In this document: in pieces, positions 18,425-26,643 of the stretch
How the letters are laid out: each line of letters opens with the position of its first letter
Numbering within the stretch: the stretch's first letter is position 1
NCBI RefSeq assembly: GCF_002797535.1
Contig: NZ_PGFD01000001.1
Coordinates: forward strand, 2,046,001 to 2,110,000
Source: Chryseobacterium geocarposphaerae
GTDB lineage: Bacteria; Bacteroidota; Bacteroidia; Flavobacteriales; Weeksellaceae
Direction: 5' to 3'
Length of the DNA stretch: 64,000 nucleotides
Position numbers and translations under genes: made by a program
Notes under the pieces: generated by a model
The model's input: the letters and a program-made list of their open reading frames with translations, nothing else
Databases searched by the model: none
What the model was told of the DNA's origin: nothing

Positions 18425-18432
18425 CAAAACTA
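18425..18432 (-). promoter_or_regulatory. -7 element (TAGTTTTG) of arsR
   Basis: TAGTTTTG on the minus strand ends four bases before the arsR ATG and abuts the ArsR-type operator at 18432-18451, so repressor binding would block the polymerase. Confidence 0.5.
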
Positions 18433-18451
18433 TATCGCAATATTACGATAA
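18432..18451. promoter_or_regulatory. ArsR-type operator, upstream copy
   Basis: ATATCG-CAATATTA-CGATAA immediately upstream of arsR. It shares an 18-base core with the site at 18057-18078. Position and symmetry suggest autoregulation. Confidence 0.75.
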
Positions 18452-18557
18452 TAAATTTTCACAGCCAATTAAATTTCAAAAAATTAATTCAAAGGTTGAT
18501 AGAATCCTAAAATTATACTTTTTTAAATCAGTTTAAACAGATTAGATATGTAAAATT

Positions 18558-19457
18558 CTAAAACTCCTCTTCAGAAAGCTCCTTATTCACAACAGCTCCG
18601 GCAAAATTCCCCTGTGCAACAGCATTCGCAACCGACCTCATCATCGTTACATTATCTCCACACGCAAAAACTCCCGGAACATTTGTCTTTTGCATCATAT
18701 CTACTTTAATGAAACCATTTTCATTTAATTCAATTCCTAAATCTTCTGTATTGATATTCTGTTCGAAGCCGATTTTTGCATACAATGCTTTTAAGGAAAC
18801 TTCTTTTCCGCTTTTAAAGAAGACTTTTTGAATATATCCGTTTTCATGTTGAATATTTTCTATCTCATCTTCAATAATATTGATTTTATTCTGATGAAAT
18901 TTTTCAGTCTGTTCTTCGGTTAAAGTTGATTTTCCATTGGTAAACAAAGTCACATCTTTCGTTAAATTATAAACGAGCTTAGTAAAATCAAAAGCCAGGT
19001 CACCATTTGCCATAATTCCCGTTACTTCACCTCTCACTTCGTATCCATGACAATATGGGCAATGAATCACAGAAATCCCCCAACATTCTGCAAATCCGGA
19101 AATATTGCGCATCAGATCTTTAATTCCTGAAGCGAGAATCAGTTTCTTAGTATTAAATTTTTCTCCCGTTTCAGTCTTTATTGTGAAGCCTTCAGATTCT
19201 TTTTTCATTTTTACCACTGCTCCGTTATGAAATTCTACTGTTTTATATTCTAAAACCTGGGCTTTAGCCAATTCTGAAATTTCTTTCGGAGTTTTCCCGT
19301 CATGGGTAATAAAGTTGTGCGAATGTGGAGTCTGCCTGTTACAGGGTTTTCCGCTATCAATGATTAAAACATTCCGTAATGATCTTCCTAAGGCCATTGC
19401 CGCTGATAAACCGGAATAGCTTCCTCCGATGATAATGACGTCAAACTTATTTTCCAT
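18558..19457 (-). CDS. thioredoxin-reductase-like FAD/NAD(P) oxidoreductase
   Basis: A 299-residue flavoprotein. The FAD-binding motif GGSYSG is near 11-16, the active-site CPYC is at 133-136 (HCPYCHGYE), and a C-terminal FAD motif VPGVFACGDNVTMMRSV is present. The pyridine-nucleotide motif of classical TrxB (GxGxxA) is replaced by a divergent GIMANGD, so it may use a different donor or be a TrxB-related protein. The upstream TTG extension is rejected because it overlaps TACCTTTG at 19479-19486; the ATG at 19457 is used. It diverges from a Fur-family regulator gene with a palindrome between, so co-regulation by that regulator is likely. Confidence 0.88.
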   Translation of the reverse strand: MENKFDVIIIGGSYSGLSAAMALGRSLRNVLIIDSGKPCNRQTPHSHNFITHDGKTPKEISELAKAQVLEYKTVEFHNGAVVKMKKESEGFTIKTETGEKFNTKKLILASGIKDLMRNISGFAECWGISVIHCPYCHGYEVRGEVTGIMANGDLAFDFTKLVYNLTKDVTLFTNGKSTLTEEQTEKFHQNKINIIEDEIENIQHENGYIQKVFFKSGKEVSLKALYAKIGFEQNINTEDLGIELNENGFIKVDMMQKTNVPGVFACGDNVTMMRSVANAVAQGNFAGAVVNKELSEEEF

Positions 19458-19478
19458 AATATTTCTTGTTGATAGTTG

Positions 19479-19486
19479 CAAAGGTA
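19479..19486 (-). promoter_or_regulatory. -7 element (TACCTTTG) of the flavoprotein gene
   Basis: TACCTTTG on the minus strand, 21 bases before the ATG at 19457. The Fur-type palindrome at 19504-19518 covers its expected -33 region. Confidence 0.6.
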
Positions 19487-19503
19487 AAATAAATTTTCAC
19501 TAA

Positions 19504-19518
19504 TGCGACTAAATCGCA
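19504..19518. promoter_or_regulatory. Fur-family 7-1-7 operator between divergent genes
   Basis: TGCGACT-A-AATCGCA, a 15-bp inverted repeat with 6 of 7 arm matches, in the layout of Fur/Zur/PerR boxes. It is located at about the -33 position of both divergent promoters. Confidence 0.6.
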
Positions 19519-19529
19519 ATAATAATTTT

Positions 19530-19537
19530 TATATTTG
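19530..19537 (+). promoter_or_regulatory. -7 element (TATATTTG) of the Fur-family gene
   Basis: TATATTTG ends four bases before the ATG at 19542, which would give a very short or absent 5' leader. Confidence 0.55.
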
Positions 19538-19541
19538 CAAC

Positions 19542-19916
19542 ATGGCAAAAAGAAACACCGCTACCAAACAGCTGATTCTGGATTCATTAAAAGGTTCAAA
19601 ATCAGCAGTGAGTCAGGAAATTTTACAGAAGCAATTGGGAGAAGCTGTAGACCGAGCAACGATTTACAGAGTCTTGAATAGTTTTTGTGAAGACGGAATT
19701 GTTCATAAAATCTTAGGGGATGACGGGAAATATTATTTTGCAATTTGTTTAAATTGTTCAGAAAAAAGACATAAACACAATCATTTCCACTTCAGATGTT
19801 TGTCATGTGGCAAAATTGAATGCCTCCCAAATGAAATGGAAGTTAAATTACCCGAAGGTTATCAATCGGTGAATTTTAATGGCTTTATTTCGGGATATTG
19901 TAAAGATTGCTCTTGA
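19542..19916 (+). CDS. Fur-family transcriptional regulator
   Basis: A 124-residue metal-responsive regulator. The winged helix contains KSAVSQEILQKQLGEAVDRATIYRVLNSF. The C-terminal half holds a His-rich segment (RHKHNHFHF) and Cys pairs (CLSC and CKDC) of the structural-zinc kind, with an extra CLNC pair. The translation begins at MAKRNTA; the in-frame upstream extension covers the promoter and operator and is rejected. Whether it is Fur, Zur or PerR is not decidable from the sequence. The divergent thioredoxin-reductase-like gene hints at redox or metal stress. Confidence 0.88.
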   Translation: MAKRNTATKQLILDSLKGSKSAVSQEILQKQLGEAVDRATIYRVLNSFCEDGIVHKILGDDGKYYFAICLNCSEKRHKHNHFHFRCLSCGKIECLPNEMEVKLPEGYQSVNFNGFISGYCKDCS

Positions 19917-19946
19917 TCGACTGGATTTAGATATTAGCTTTCAACG

Positions 19947-21473
19947 TTAATAACCGTTTTTCTCTTCATTAATTTCATCCTGTAATCTCTTCATTATATC
20001 AATTTTTGCCCCTTCAAAACTGAAAATGGTAGCCCCTTTTTCTCTTGCAAAAGGATTGGTCACTGAATCTACTATTTCAGATTTTCCGAAAATCGGACCC
20101 GTTTCCTTCAACTCATTTTTACCATTACCCGGTTCTTTTACCCGAACTACGTTGGAATATTTTTCACTTAGATCAAACCAATTAAGATAATCTGCATTGA
20201 AAGAAACTGCTTTTACGTTTTGTTTGGAATAATAATTAATTGCTCCGGCTTGCCCATAATTATCACAAAGAACTAAAGTTTTTCCGGATTTCGACAGTTT
20301 TAAATATTCTTTATCCGCTTTTTGAGCCATCTCCTTCCAACCCTGCATATCCGCGAAATCCTGCGGCAACGCATGATCTTTTCCATCTTCCCAACGAAGC
20401 AAACCGAATTTCTTATAATTTTCAGGATGCTCTACAATGTATTGAGGGCTCTTATTGGGGAAAGCTAAGTTGTATAAAGGCAAGAATAACAAAACGGGAA
20501 TTAAAATACTAACCGGCTCTAAAACACGTCTTTTCCAACCTTTATCAAAAAGACGAGCCAGAAAAACCGAACCTATAGCAATATAAGCAGGATACAGTCC
20601 TATCGCATAATAATCTTTGGCCCTGAAAAACAAGAACAGTGCAATCGTAAAAACATATGCCCAAAACAGAAATCTGATTTTTTCGAAAGGCTTATAAAAA
20701 ATAAGTGCATAAAATCCTGCAACAACCACAAAAATCACCCCAAAGAAAAACAGAATCTGAGATTTCACAAAACTAAAACGGTCAACATTCACCAGCTGTC
20801 TTTCCGAAAGCTGCTTCATATGAAGAATGACCGGAAAATTATTATGATACTGCCATAAAATATTAGGTAAAATAATCAGTAAAGCCAATAATCCCGCAAA
20901 GTATAAATGTTTTTGAAAGAAAATTTTACGTTGTCGGGTGATCAACATTGCCGGAATTAATCCTAAAACCGAAAATGCAATATTGTATTTATTCAGAAAA
21001 CCGATCCCGAAAATAATAGCAGCCATGTAAAGCCATTTTACTTTTTCCGAATTAAAATGTTTAATTAAAACATAATATAGCATCGTCCAAAGCAAAACTT
21101 CAAGAGATGTCGGCTGAAAAAGCATATTTAAACGGAGCAAAACAGATAATAGAATTCCGGTTGAAGCTAGAATTTGAGAATATAAATTTCCTTTTAATTC
21201 CTCAACAATCTTCCAGACAACAACAATTGTTAAAGCCCCGAACATTGCCGGAAAAAATTTAACCCAAAATACAGAATTGCCTAAAGATTTAATAATAAAA
21301 GCCAACACAGAATTTACAGGCGGAACCGACAAATATCCCCAAGCTAAATGATCACCTTGATCCAGATGTAAATATTCATCACGGTGAAGTTCGTATTCAG
21401 GGCCGATCAGGGAATATTGTAAGATGAATTTTACAAGAACAAAAAGAAAGAGAATCAGGTAGTCTTTTTTCAT
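19947..21473 (-). CDS. GT39-family (ArnT/PMT-like) membrane glycosyltransferase
   Basis: A 508-residue polytopic protein with roughly ten hydrophobic helices. It carries the catalytic Asp-Glu of the GT-C fold in the first loop (ELHRDEYLHLDQGD) and the following GYLSVPP segment. Relatives transfer sugars from polyprenyl-phosphate donors to lipids or proteins at the outer face of the inner membrane. The C-terminal ~140 residues form a soluble domain. It is transcribed alone, in the same direction as the ABC efflux genes upstream but after their terminator. Confidence 0.82.
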   Translation of the reverse strand: MKKDYLILFLFVLVKFILQYSLIGPEYELHRDEYLHLDQGDHLAWGYLSVPPVNSVLAFIIKSLGNSVFWVKFFPAMFGALTIVVVWKIVEELKGNLYSQILASTGILLSVLLRLNMLFQPTSLEVLLWTMLYYVLIKHFNSEKVKWLYMAAIIFGIGFLNKYNIAFSVLGLIPAMLITRQRKIFFQKHLYFAGLLALLIILPNILWQYHNNFPVILHMKQLSERQLVNVDRFSFVKSQILFFFGVIFVVVAGFYALIFYKPFEKIRFLFWAYVFTIALFLFFRAKDYYAIGLYPAYIAIGSVFLARLFDKGWKRRVLEPVSILIPVLLFLPLYNLAFPNKSPQYIVEHPENYKKFGLLRWEDGKDHALPQDFADMQGWKEMAQKADKEYLKLSKSGKTLVLCDNYGQAGAINYYSKQNVKAVSFNADYLNWFDLSEKYSNVVRVKEPGNGKNELKETGPIFGKSEIVDSVTNPFAREKGATIFSFEGAKIDIMKRLQDEINEEKNGY

Positions 21474-21545
21474 GGAGCCGGTTATTTATAGATTTAAAAT
21501 TAAGACATTTTAAATTGTGTTTCTGTTACTTATTATAAATGGAAT

Positions 21546-21575
21546 AAAAAAAATCCTGAGAAGATATCCCAGGAT
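21546..21575 (-). terminator. terminator of the ABC efflux operon
   Basis: Stem ATCCTG..CAGGAT with a G-T extended inner part (21553-21575), followed by a run of T on the minus strand. It lies after the stop of the adaptor gene (21604). Confidence 0.8.
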
Positions 21576-21603
21576 CACAGTTTAAATTTATAGTGTTAGT
21601 TTA

Positions 21604-22806
21604 CTATTTTTTTGCTTTTTCTTTTAATTCTTCTTTGTCTTTATCGGACGGATTCCAAACTTTCACTTCAGAATTCTGGTCAATTCCTGATCCCGGAAGA
21701 ATCTGAACATTGATACCATCACTTGCTCCCAGTTTAATGTATGTCTTTTTGAACTTTCCGTCTTTTTGCTTCACTTCTACAAAAGGGACATCTTTCCCGT
21801 TTTTCTTCTCATACTGAACCAAAGATTCATCCAATAACAAAGCGTTCTTTTCAGATTTCAAAACAATTTCTCCGTTGGCAGAAAAACCGGCTCTGATATA
21901 TTCATTATTCGGGTTTTCAACATCACCTTCTACCGGAAACTTTATCGTTCCGTTATTATCTTTTCCTTTAGGAGCAATCATCGTAAGTTTTCCCGGGAAA
22001 GTTTTATTCTGCAAAGCACCAATTACGATGTTCATACTCATTCCCTGCTTTAACTTACCGGCTTGTGCCTCATCAATTTCTCCCTGAAAAATCAATGAAT
22101 TAAGATCAGCAATGGAGCAAATAGTTGTACCTGCGTTAAAAGAGTTAGCTTCAATCACCTGGCTTCCGACTTTTACCGGTACTTCAAGCACGGTTCCAGA
22201 TGCTTTGGAACGAATCTGCGTAGTTGCCAGTCCCTGCAATTCGGGTGTGGAACCTGTTTTGGCAATCTGCAATGTTTTTTGTGCAGTCACCAATTGTTGC
22301 TGAGCATTTTTAAGGGTCTGTTCCTGAGAATACAACTGTTGTTGAGCATTTAAATACTCCTGTTTTGAAGCCACTCCCTGCTTATATAATTTAGCCTGCA
22401 TTTCAAACTGCTTTCTCATATTATCTACATTCAGCTTGGCATTGTTGATCTGCAGCTGCGAGTTGGCAACATTTTGCTGGGCATTATTTACATCAGAAAG
22501 ATTCGGAACGATTCTCACCGTTGCGATCAGCTGTCCTATCTCTACTTTATCACCCTCATCTACTAAAATTTTATCTATGATACCGGCAATATTCGGTTTA
22601 ATTTCAATTTCTTCTTTTGGAACAATTTTTCCGGTAGCCATCACTTTATCATCCATATTCTGAATGATAGGTTTACGAGTAAGGAAAGCTTCGCTCTCTT
22701 TAGAATTTGATTTCACCAAATACCCGATTCCCGAGAATAACGCCACTACAAATAAAAGCCCCAAGAAAATGTAAATGGCTTTTTTCCAAGTGAATTTCTT
22801 TTTCAT
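21604..22806 (-). CDS. periplasmic adaptor subunit of MacAB-type efflux (membrane fusion protein)
   Basis: A 400-residue protein. An N-terminal membrane anchor (AIYIFLGLLFVVALFSGIGYLV) is followed by a lipoyl-like half-motif (PNIAGIIDKILVDEGDKVEIGQLIATV), a Gln/Asn-rich coiled-coil hairpin (about 110-190), the second lipoyl half (SKASGTVLEVPVKVGSQVIE) and a beta-barrel domain. It would link the inner-membrane ABC permease to an outer-membrane channel. It is the last gene of a four-gene unit (25524 to 21604). No TolC-like gene is in the window. Confidence 0.9.
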   Translation of the reverse strand: MKKKFTWKKAIYIFLGLLFVVALFSGIGYLVKSNSKESEAFLTRKPIIQNMDDKVMATGKIVPKEEIEIKPNIAGIIDKILVDEGDKVEIGQLIATVRIVPNLSDVNNAQQNVANSQLQINNAKLNVDNMRKQFEMQAKLYKQGVASKQEYLNAQQQLYSQEQTLKNAQQQLVTAQKTLQIAKTGSTPELQGLATTQIRSKASGTVLEVPVKVGSQVIEANSFNAGTTICSIADLNSLIFQGEIDEAQAGKLKQGMSMNIVIGALQNKTFPGKLTMIAPKGKDNNGTIKFPVEGDVENPNNEYIRAGFSANGEIVLKSEKNALLLDESLVQYEKKNGKDVPFVEVKQKDGKFKKTYIKLGASDGINVQILPGSGIDQNSEVKVWNPSDKDKEELKEKAKK

Positions 22807-22887
22807 ATGTATAGTTTATTTTTTAAATTTTATTAAATTGAAAGATGACTTTCCATCATCAAATTTTCAAATTGATTTATTTTCAAA

Positions 22888-24156
22888 TTATTCTGTTCTT
22901 AAAGCTTCAATTGGTCTGATTTTTACAGCTCTCTGTGCTGGAATCATTCCGATGATTAATCCCAGAATAACCATTACCGCCATTGCTGCGAAAACGTTTC
23001 CGTAATTTACTGTCGGATTATAAAACGGAAATGAATCCTGTCCCTTTGTAACAATATCTAAAATCATTAATACAAAAATTCCCGATATGAATCCGAGCAA
23101 TCCGGACGAAAGCGTAATGACCACACTCTCCAGCAAAATCTGGTTTCTCACTTCAGAAGGTTTTGCACCCAGAGCTCTTCTGATTCCAATTTCTTTGGTT
23201 CTTTCTTTTACCGTAATTAATAGAATGTTCGAAATAGCAATTACTCCCGCAAGAATCGTTAATGTTCCAACAATGATTGTTAAAAGCTGCATTCCCGATA
23301 AAAATCCGGTCAGTTTTTTAAATTCTTTTCCAAGATTAAAAGTTCCGAAAGCATTCGTATCATCCGGTGACACATTATTTTTGGATTTCAATTGTTGCCT
23401 TACTTTTTCCTCTACCTTATTTACATCTGCATTTGGTTTGCTTACAATAGCAAAAAAATCCACATTATCACCATTATTATACATTTTTGTAAAAGTTGAA
23501 AGCGGGATAAAAACCGTTTGGTCGTTTTCCATTCCTCCTCCTTTTTTCACCCTGAAAACTCCTATCACATTAAAGAAAATACCTTTAATGTTAATGGATT
23601 TTCCCAATGGATTTTCATTCTTTTTAGCATCAAAAAAGTTTTTGTACACCTCTTCTCCGATCACTACAACATTTTTATTTTGTGAAATATCCGCATCGTT
23701 GAGATATCTTCCGAATATTAATTTTTTCTCTGAGATTTTATTTCCCAAAGGATAATCACCATTCAAAGTATAGGTGGCAGATTTTCCGTTTCTGGACATT
23801 TGCTCTCCTGCATTTCCAAAATTTCCCCTTGAATTCTGAGGAGAAATGTAGTCTATTTCCGGAATTTTCCTTTTTAATATTTCAATATCTTCAAGTTTCA
23901 GATGAACCTGTCTTCCTTTCGGGAAACCATCGTAAGGAATCGATGTATTCTGAGCCCAAAGGAAAATAGAATTAGTTGCAAATCCTGAAAACAATTTATC
24001 GAAACCGTTTTCCATCCCTTTTGCTGCTCCAAGCAAACTTACATACAAAAACATACCCCAACCCACACCAATCATGGTAAGGAATGTTCGAAGCTTATTA
24101 TTTCTCAATGAATAATAAATTTCCTGCCAAGTATCTTTTTTAAATATTATGTTCAC
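22888..24156 (-). CDS. ABC transporter permease, MacB/FtsX type (second copy)
   Basis: A 422-residue permease. An N-terminal helix (LRTFLTMIGVGWGMFLYVSLLG) precedes a large periplasmic MacB_PCD domain (about 60-280). Three C-terminal FtsX helices follow, with the conserved VKERTKEIGIRRALGAKPSEVRNQILLES segment and the C-terminal IRPIEALRTE. The start is GTG. The gene is paralogous to the 409-residue permease just upstream, 51 bases away, so the transporter may be a heterodimer. Confidence 0.92.
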   Translation of the reverse strand: MNIIFKKDTWQEIYYSLRNNKLRTFLTMIGVGWGMFLYVSLLGAAKGMENGFDKLFSGFATNSIFLWAQNTSIPYDGFPKGRQVHLKLEDIEILKRKIPEIDYISPQNSRGNFGNAGEQMSRNGKSATYTLNGDYPLGNKISEKKLIFGRYLNDADISQNKNVVVIGEEVYKNFFDAKKNENPLGKSINIKGIFFNVIGVFRVKKGGGMENDQTVFIPLSTFTKMYNNGDNVDFFAIVSKPNADVNKVEEKVRQQLKSKNNVSPDDTNAFGTFNLGKEFKKLTGFLSGMQLLTIIVGTLTILAGVIAISNILLITVKERTKEIGIRRALGAKPSEVRNQILLESVVITLSSGLLGFISGIFVLMILDIVTKGQDSFPFYNPTVNYGNVFAAMAVMVILGLIIGMIPAQRAVKIRPIEALRTE

Positions 24157-24207
24157 TTTTATTTAAATTATTGATGATGAATTATTAATAATCACTTACA
24201 GTCTAAA

Positions 24208-25437
24208 CTATTCTGTTCTTAACGCTTCAATCGGCTTAATTCTCGATGCTCTATATGCAGGTACAAACCCTGCAATCAATCCTGAAAAAACCAACGCGAT
24301 GAATGCCATAACAATCGTTCCCCATCCTACACTCGGACTTTTAATAAAATATTCTTCAAGATTATTTCCGATTAAATTTAAAGCTAAAACACCCAATCCT
24401 ACTCCTACAAAGCCTGAAACTACTGTTATCACAACACTTTCCTGAACGATTAAAGCAACAATACTTCTCGGTTTTGCACCAATAGCCTTTCGAACTCCGA
24501 TTTCTTTAGTTCTTTCTTTCACGATATAAACCATAATGTTACTGATTCCGATAATCCCCGCCAACAATGTTCCCATACCTATAAATCCTACAATTGCCGT
24601 AAGAACCGCCATGAAGGTAAACGTATCGTTCATGTTTTGAGCATTATTCCAGACTCTCACACCATTTTCGTCGTTAGGAGAAACATTTTTTCTGGCTTTT
24701 AATCTTTCTTTTAATTCGTCACCATATTTTATAGCTTCCTGCGGACTTAATTTATCATTATAAGCGATATAATTTATACTAACCGTATCAGAACCTTTTT
24801 TCATTTGCTGCAATGTCGTGATAGGAACTGTAATATGCCTTTCATCCCAGTCACCACCGTCATCGGAAAAAACGCCTACAACTTTAAACATCGTACCGTT
24901 TATATTTAATTCTTTTCCAATCGGACTTCCGTTTTTAATTAAATCCCTTTGCACCATTCTTCCAATTACCGCAACATTTTGCTTTCTTTCCAAATCTGTT
25001 GGTGTCAGATAACGACCGTCCAGCATTTTCCGATTTTCGATGATTTTCTCTTCAGGTTCTGCTCCGTTAATTTGATAATTCCCACTTTCTTTACCATACT
25101 TTACTAATAGGTTTGCGGTATACCTGGGTGTAGAGCTTCCTACTTTTTCTTTATCTACATTTACCAGGAAATCGTAGTCAGAATTATTCATCGTGACAGT
25201 CCTGTCAGATTGAAGCCCTTTATAGGCAATGGTTGTTTTTCCTGTAACAATCGAAATCAAATTCTGAGCATCTCTCGCAAAGCCTTGTGTGAAAGCATTC
25301 TGAAGCCCTGTCCCAATTCCGAAAAGCACAATAAAAATAAATAACCCTAAAGCCACGGTAAAACCGGAAAGCACCGTTCGCAATACATTACTGCGAATCG
25401 AACTGAATATTTCCTGCCAACGATCTAGGTCGAACAT
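24208..25437 (-). CDS. ABC transporter permease, MacB/FtsX type (first copy)
   Basis: A 409-residue permease with the same layout as its neighbour: one N-terminal helix (VLRTVLSGFTVALGLFIFIVLFGIG), a periplasmic domain and three C-terminal helices. The conserved VKERTKEIGVRKAIGAKPRSIVALIVQES and the identical tail IKPIEALRTE are present. It lacks a fused ATPase; the ATP-binding protein is the gene immediately upstream. Substrate unknown; relatives export macrolides, peptides or siderophores, or move lipoproteins. Confidence 0.92.
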   Translation of the reverse strand: MFDLDRWQEIFSSIRSNVLRTVLSGFTVALGLFIFIVLFGIGTGLQNAFTQGFARDAQNLISIVTGKTTIAYKGLQSDRTVTMNNSDYDFLVNVDKEKVGSSTPRYTANLLVKYGKESGNYQINGAEPEEKIIENRKMLDGRYLTPTDLERKQNVAVIGRMVQRDLIKNGSPIGKELNINGTMFKVVGVFSDDGGDWDERHITVPITTLQQMKKGSDTVSINYIAYNDKLSPQEAIKYGDELKERLKARKNVSPNDENGVRVWNNAQNMNDTFTFMAVLTAIVGFIGMGTLLAGIIGISNIMVYIVKERTKEIGVRKAIGAKPRSIVALIVQESVVITVVSGFVGVGLGVLALNLIGNNLEEYFIKSPSVGWGTIVMAFIALVFSGLIAGFVPAYRASRIKPIEALRTE

Positions 25438-25523
25438 TTTTTTATTATTAAAAGATTAAAAAATTGAAATATTAAAGCATCATGATCATGTTTAATATTC
25501 AAGCTCTTTCATTATTAAGTTTT

Positions 25524-26213
25524 CTATAAAACAACTTGCTTTATAAACTCATCACTTTCTATGATCCCGTCACGCAGAATAACATTTCTCTTCGTCTGCG
25601 CAGCTACATCAGGTTCGTGCGTTACAACAATGATTGTTTTTCCCTCATTATTAATATCCTGAAGAAGTTTCATAATATCGTGCGTCGTTTTAGAATCTAA
25701 AGCTCCAGTGGGTTCATCCGCCAAAACGACTTTTGGATTTGTGATTAAAGCTCTCGCAATAGCAACTCTTTGCTTTTGTCCTCCGGAAAGCTCATTCGGA
25801 AGATGATTTGCCCATTGAGCCAAACCTACTTTCTCCAAATATTCCATAGCTTTCTGATTTCTCTCTTTTCTCGATACATTCTGATAGTATAAAGGAAGTG
25901 CCACATTATCCAATGCAGTTTTATAGCCGATCAGATTAAAAGACTGAAAAATAAATCCTAAAAACTTACTTCTGTATTCTGCAGCTTTCACTTCAGACAG
26001 GTGTTCAATAGGAACACCATCCAGTTCATAAGTTCCCGAATCTTTTTCGTCCAAAATACCAATAATATTAAGAAGAGTAGACTTTCCCGAACCCGAGCTT
26101 CCCATGATAGAAACAAATTCTCCTTCATCAATATTCAGATTGATCCCCTTGAGAACGTGCAGTTTACTCTTACCTGTATCGTATGATTTATGTAAATTCT
26201 GAATTACTAACAT
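25524..26213 (-). CDS. ABC transporter ATP-binding protein, MacB/LolD class
   Basis: A 229-residue ATPase with Walker A GSSGSGKST (38-46), Q-loop FQSFN, signature LSGGQKQR, Walker B VVLADEPTGALD and switch histidine VTHEP. It is the first gene of the efflux unit and should energise the two following FtsX-type permeases. Length is normal for the LolD/MacB-N class. Confidence 0.94.
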   Translation of the reverse strand: MLVIQNLHKSYDTGKSKLHVLKGINLNIDEGEFVSIMGSSGSGKSTLLNIIGILDEKDSGTYELDGVPIEHLSEVKAAEYRSKFLGFIFQSFNLIGYKTALDNVALPLYYQNVSRKERNQKAMEYLEKVGLAQWANHLPNELSGGQKQRVAIARALITNPKVVLADEPTGALDSKTTHDIMKLLQDINNEGKTIIVVTHEPDVAAQTKRNVILRDGIIESDEFIKQVVL

Positions 26214-26643
26214 TAAGTGATTTCATTTAGTTTTCTTATAAGTAGAAGATATTTTTATTTTGTTACAAGAATTACAATTAATTAAAATATTTAGTTGTTT
26301 AATACTTATATAATTTAAAATCAATATTTTAAATTAAAATGTTTAATTAAAAACATGCTAAATCATTTAATTTTTAAAGCTAAGTATCTCGAAACCAATG
26401 ATAGAGCAGGTTCCTAACAAATGTGGAAAACTTTTAGCTTTAAAATTCAAACATTTAAGCTTTTCCCCTTTCAAAATAGATTACCGTTTTCTAACTTTGT
26501 GCTTCGCAGGTCACAAGAGATGAAGGGAAAATTCAGGTGGATAAGTTTATTAAACAACCATTTGAAAATCAATCCATTATTTATTTCTTGAATGTTATTC
26601 ACACGGATCGTTTTTTGTAAAATTTTAAAGACATTATTTTAAT
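26214..26643. other. 430-base divergent intergenic region with the nrd leader
   Basis: No gene was seen. The left part (26214-26400) is very AT-rich and would carry the promoter of the ABC operon, though no clear TAnnTTTG was found on the minus strand. The right part holds TAACTTTG at 26492-26499, and the roughly 140 bases from there to the nrdB ATG form an unusually long leader. The NrdR-box consensus (ACAnnATATnTTGT style) was not seen. Confidence 0.5.
26492..26499 (+). promoter_or_regulatory. -7 element (TAACTTTG) of the nrd operon
   Basis: Matches TAnnTTTG exactly, 144 bases upstream of the nrdB start. Confidence 0.5.

Noticed and set aside
23087..23755. 222-codon plus-strand frame opposite the second permease gene
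   Set aside because: Long but entirely antisense to a canonical FtsX-type permease; no start context.
26531..26544. DnaA-box-like GGTGGATAA in the nrd leader
   Set aside because: One mismatch to the 9-mer and only a single good copy; not enough for an origin or DnaA control claim.
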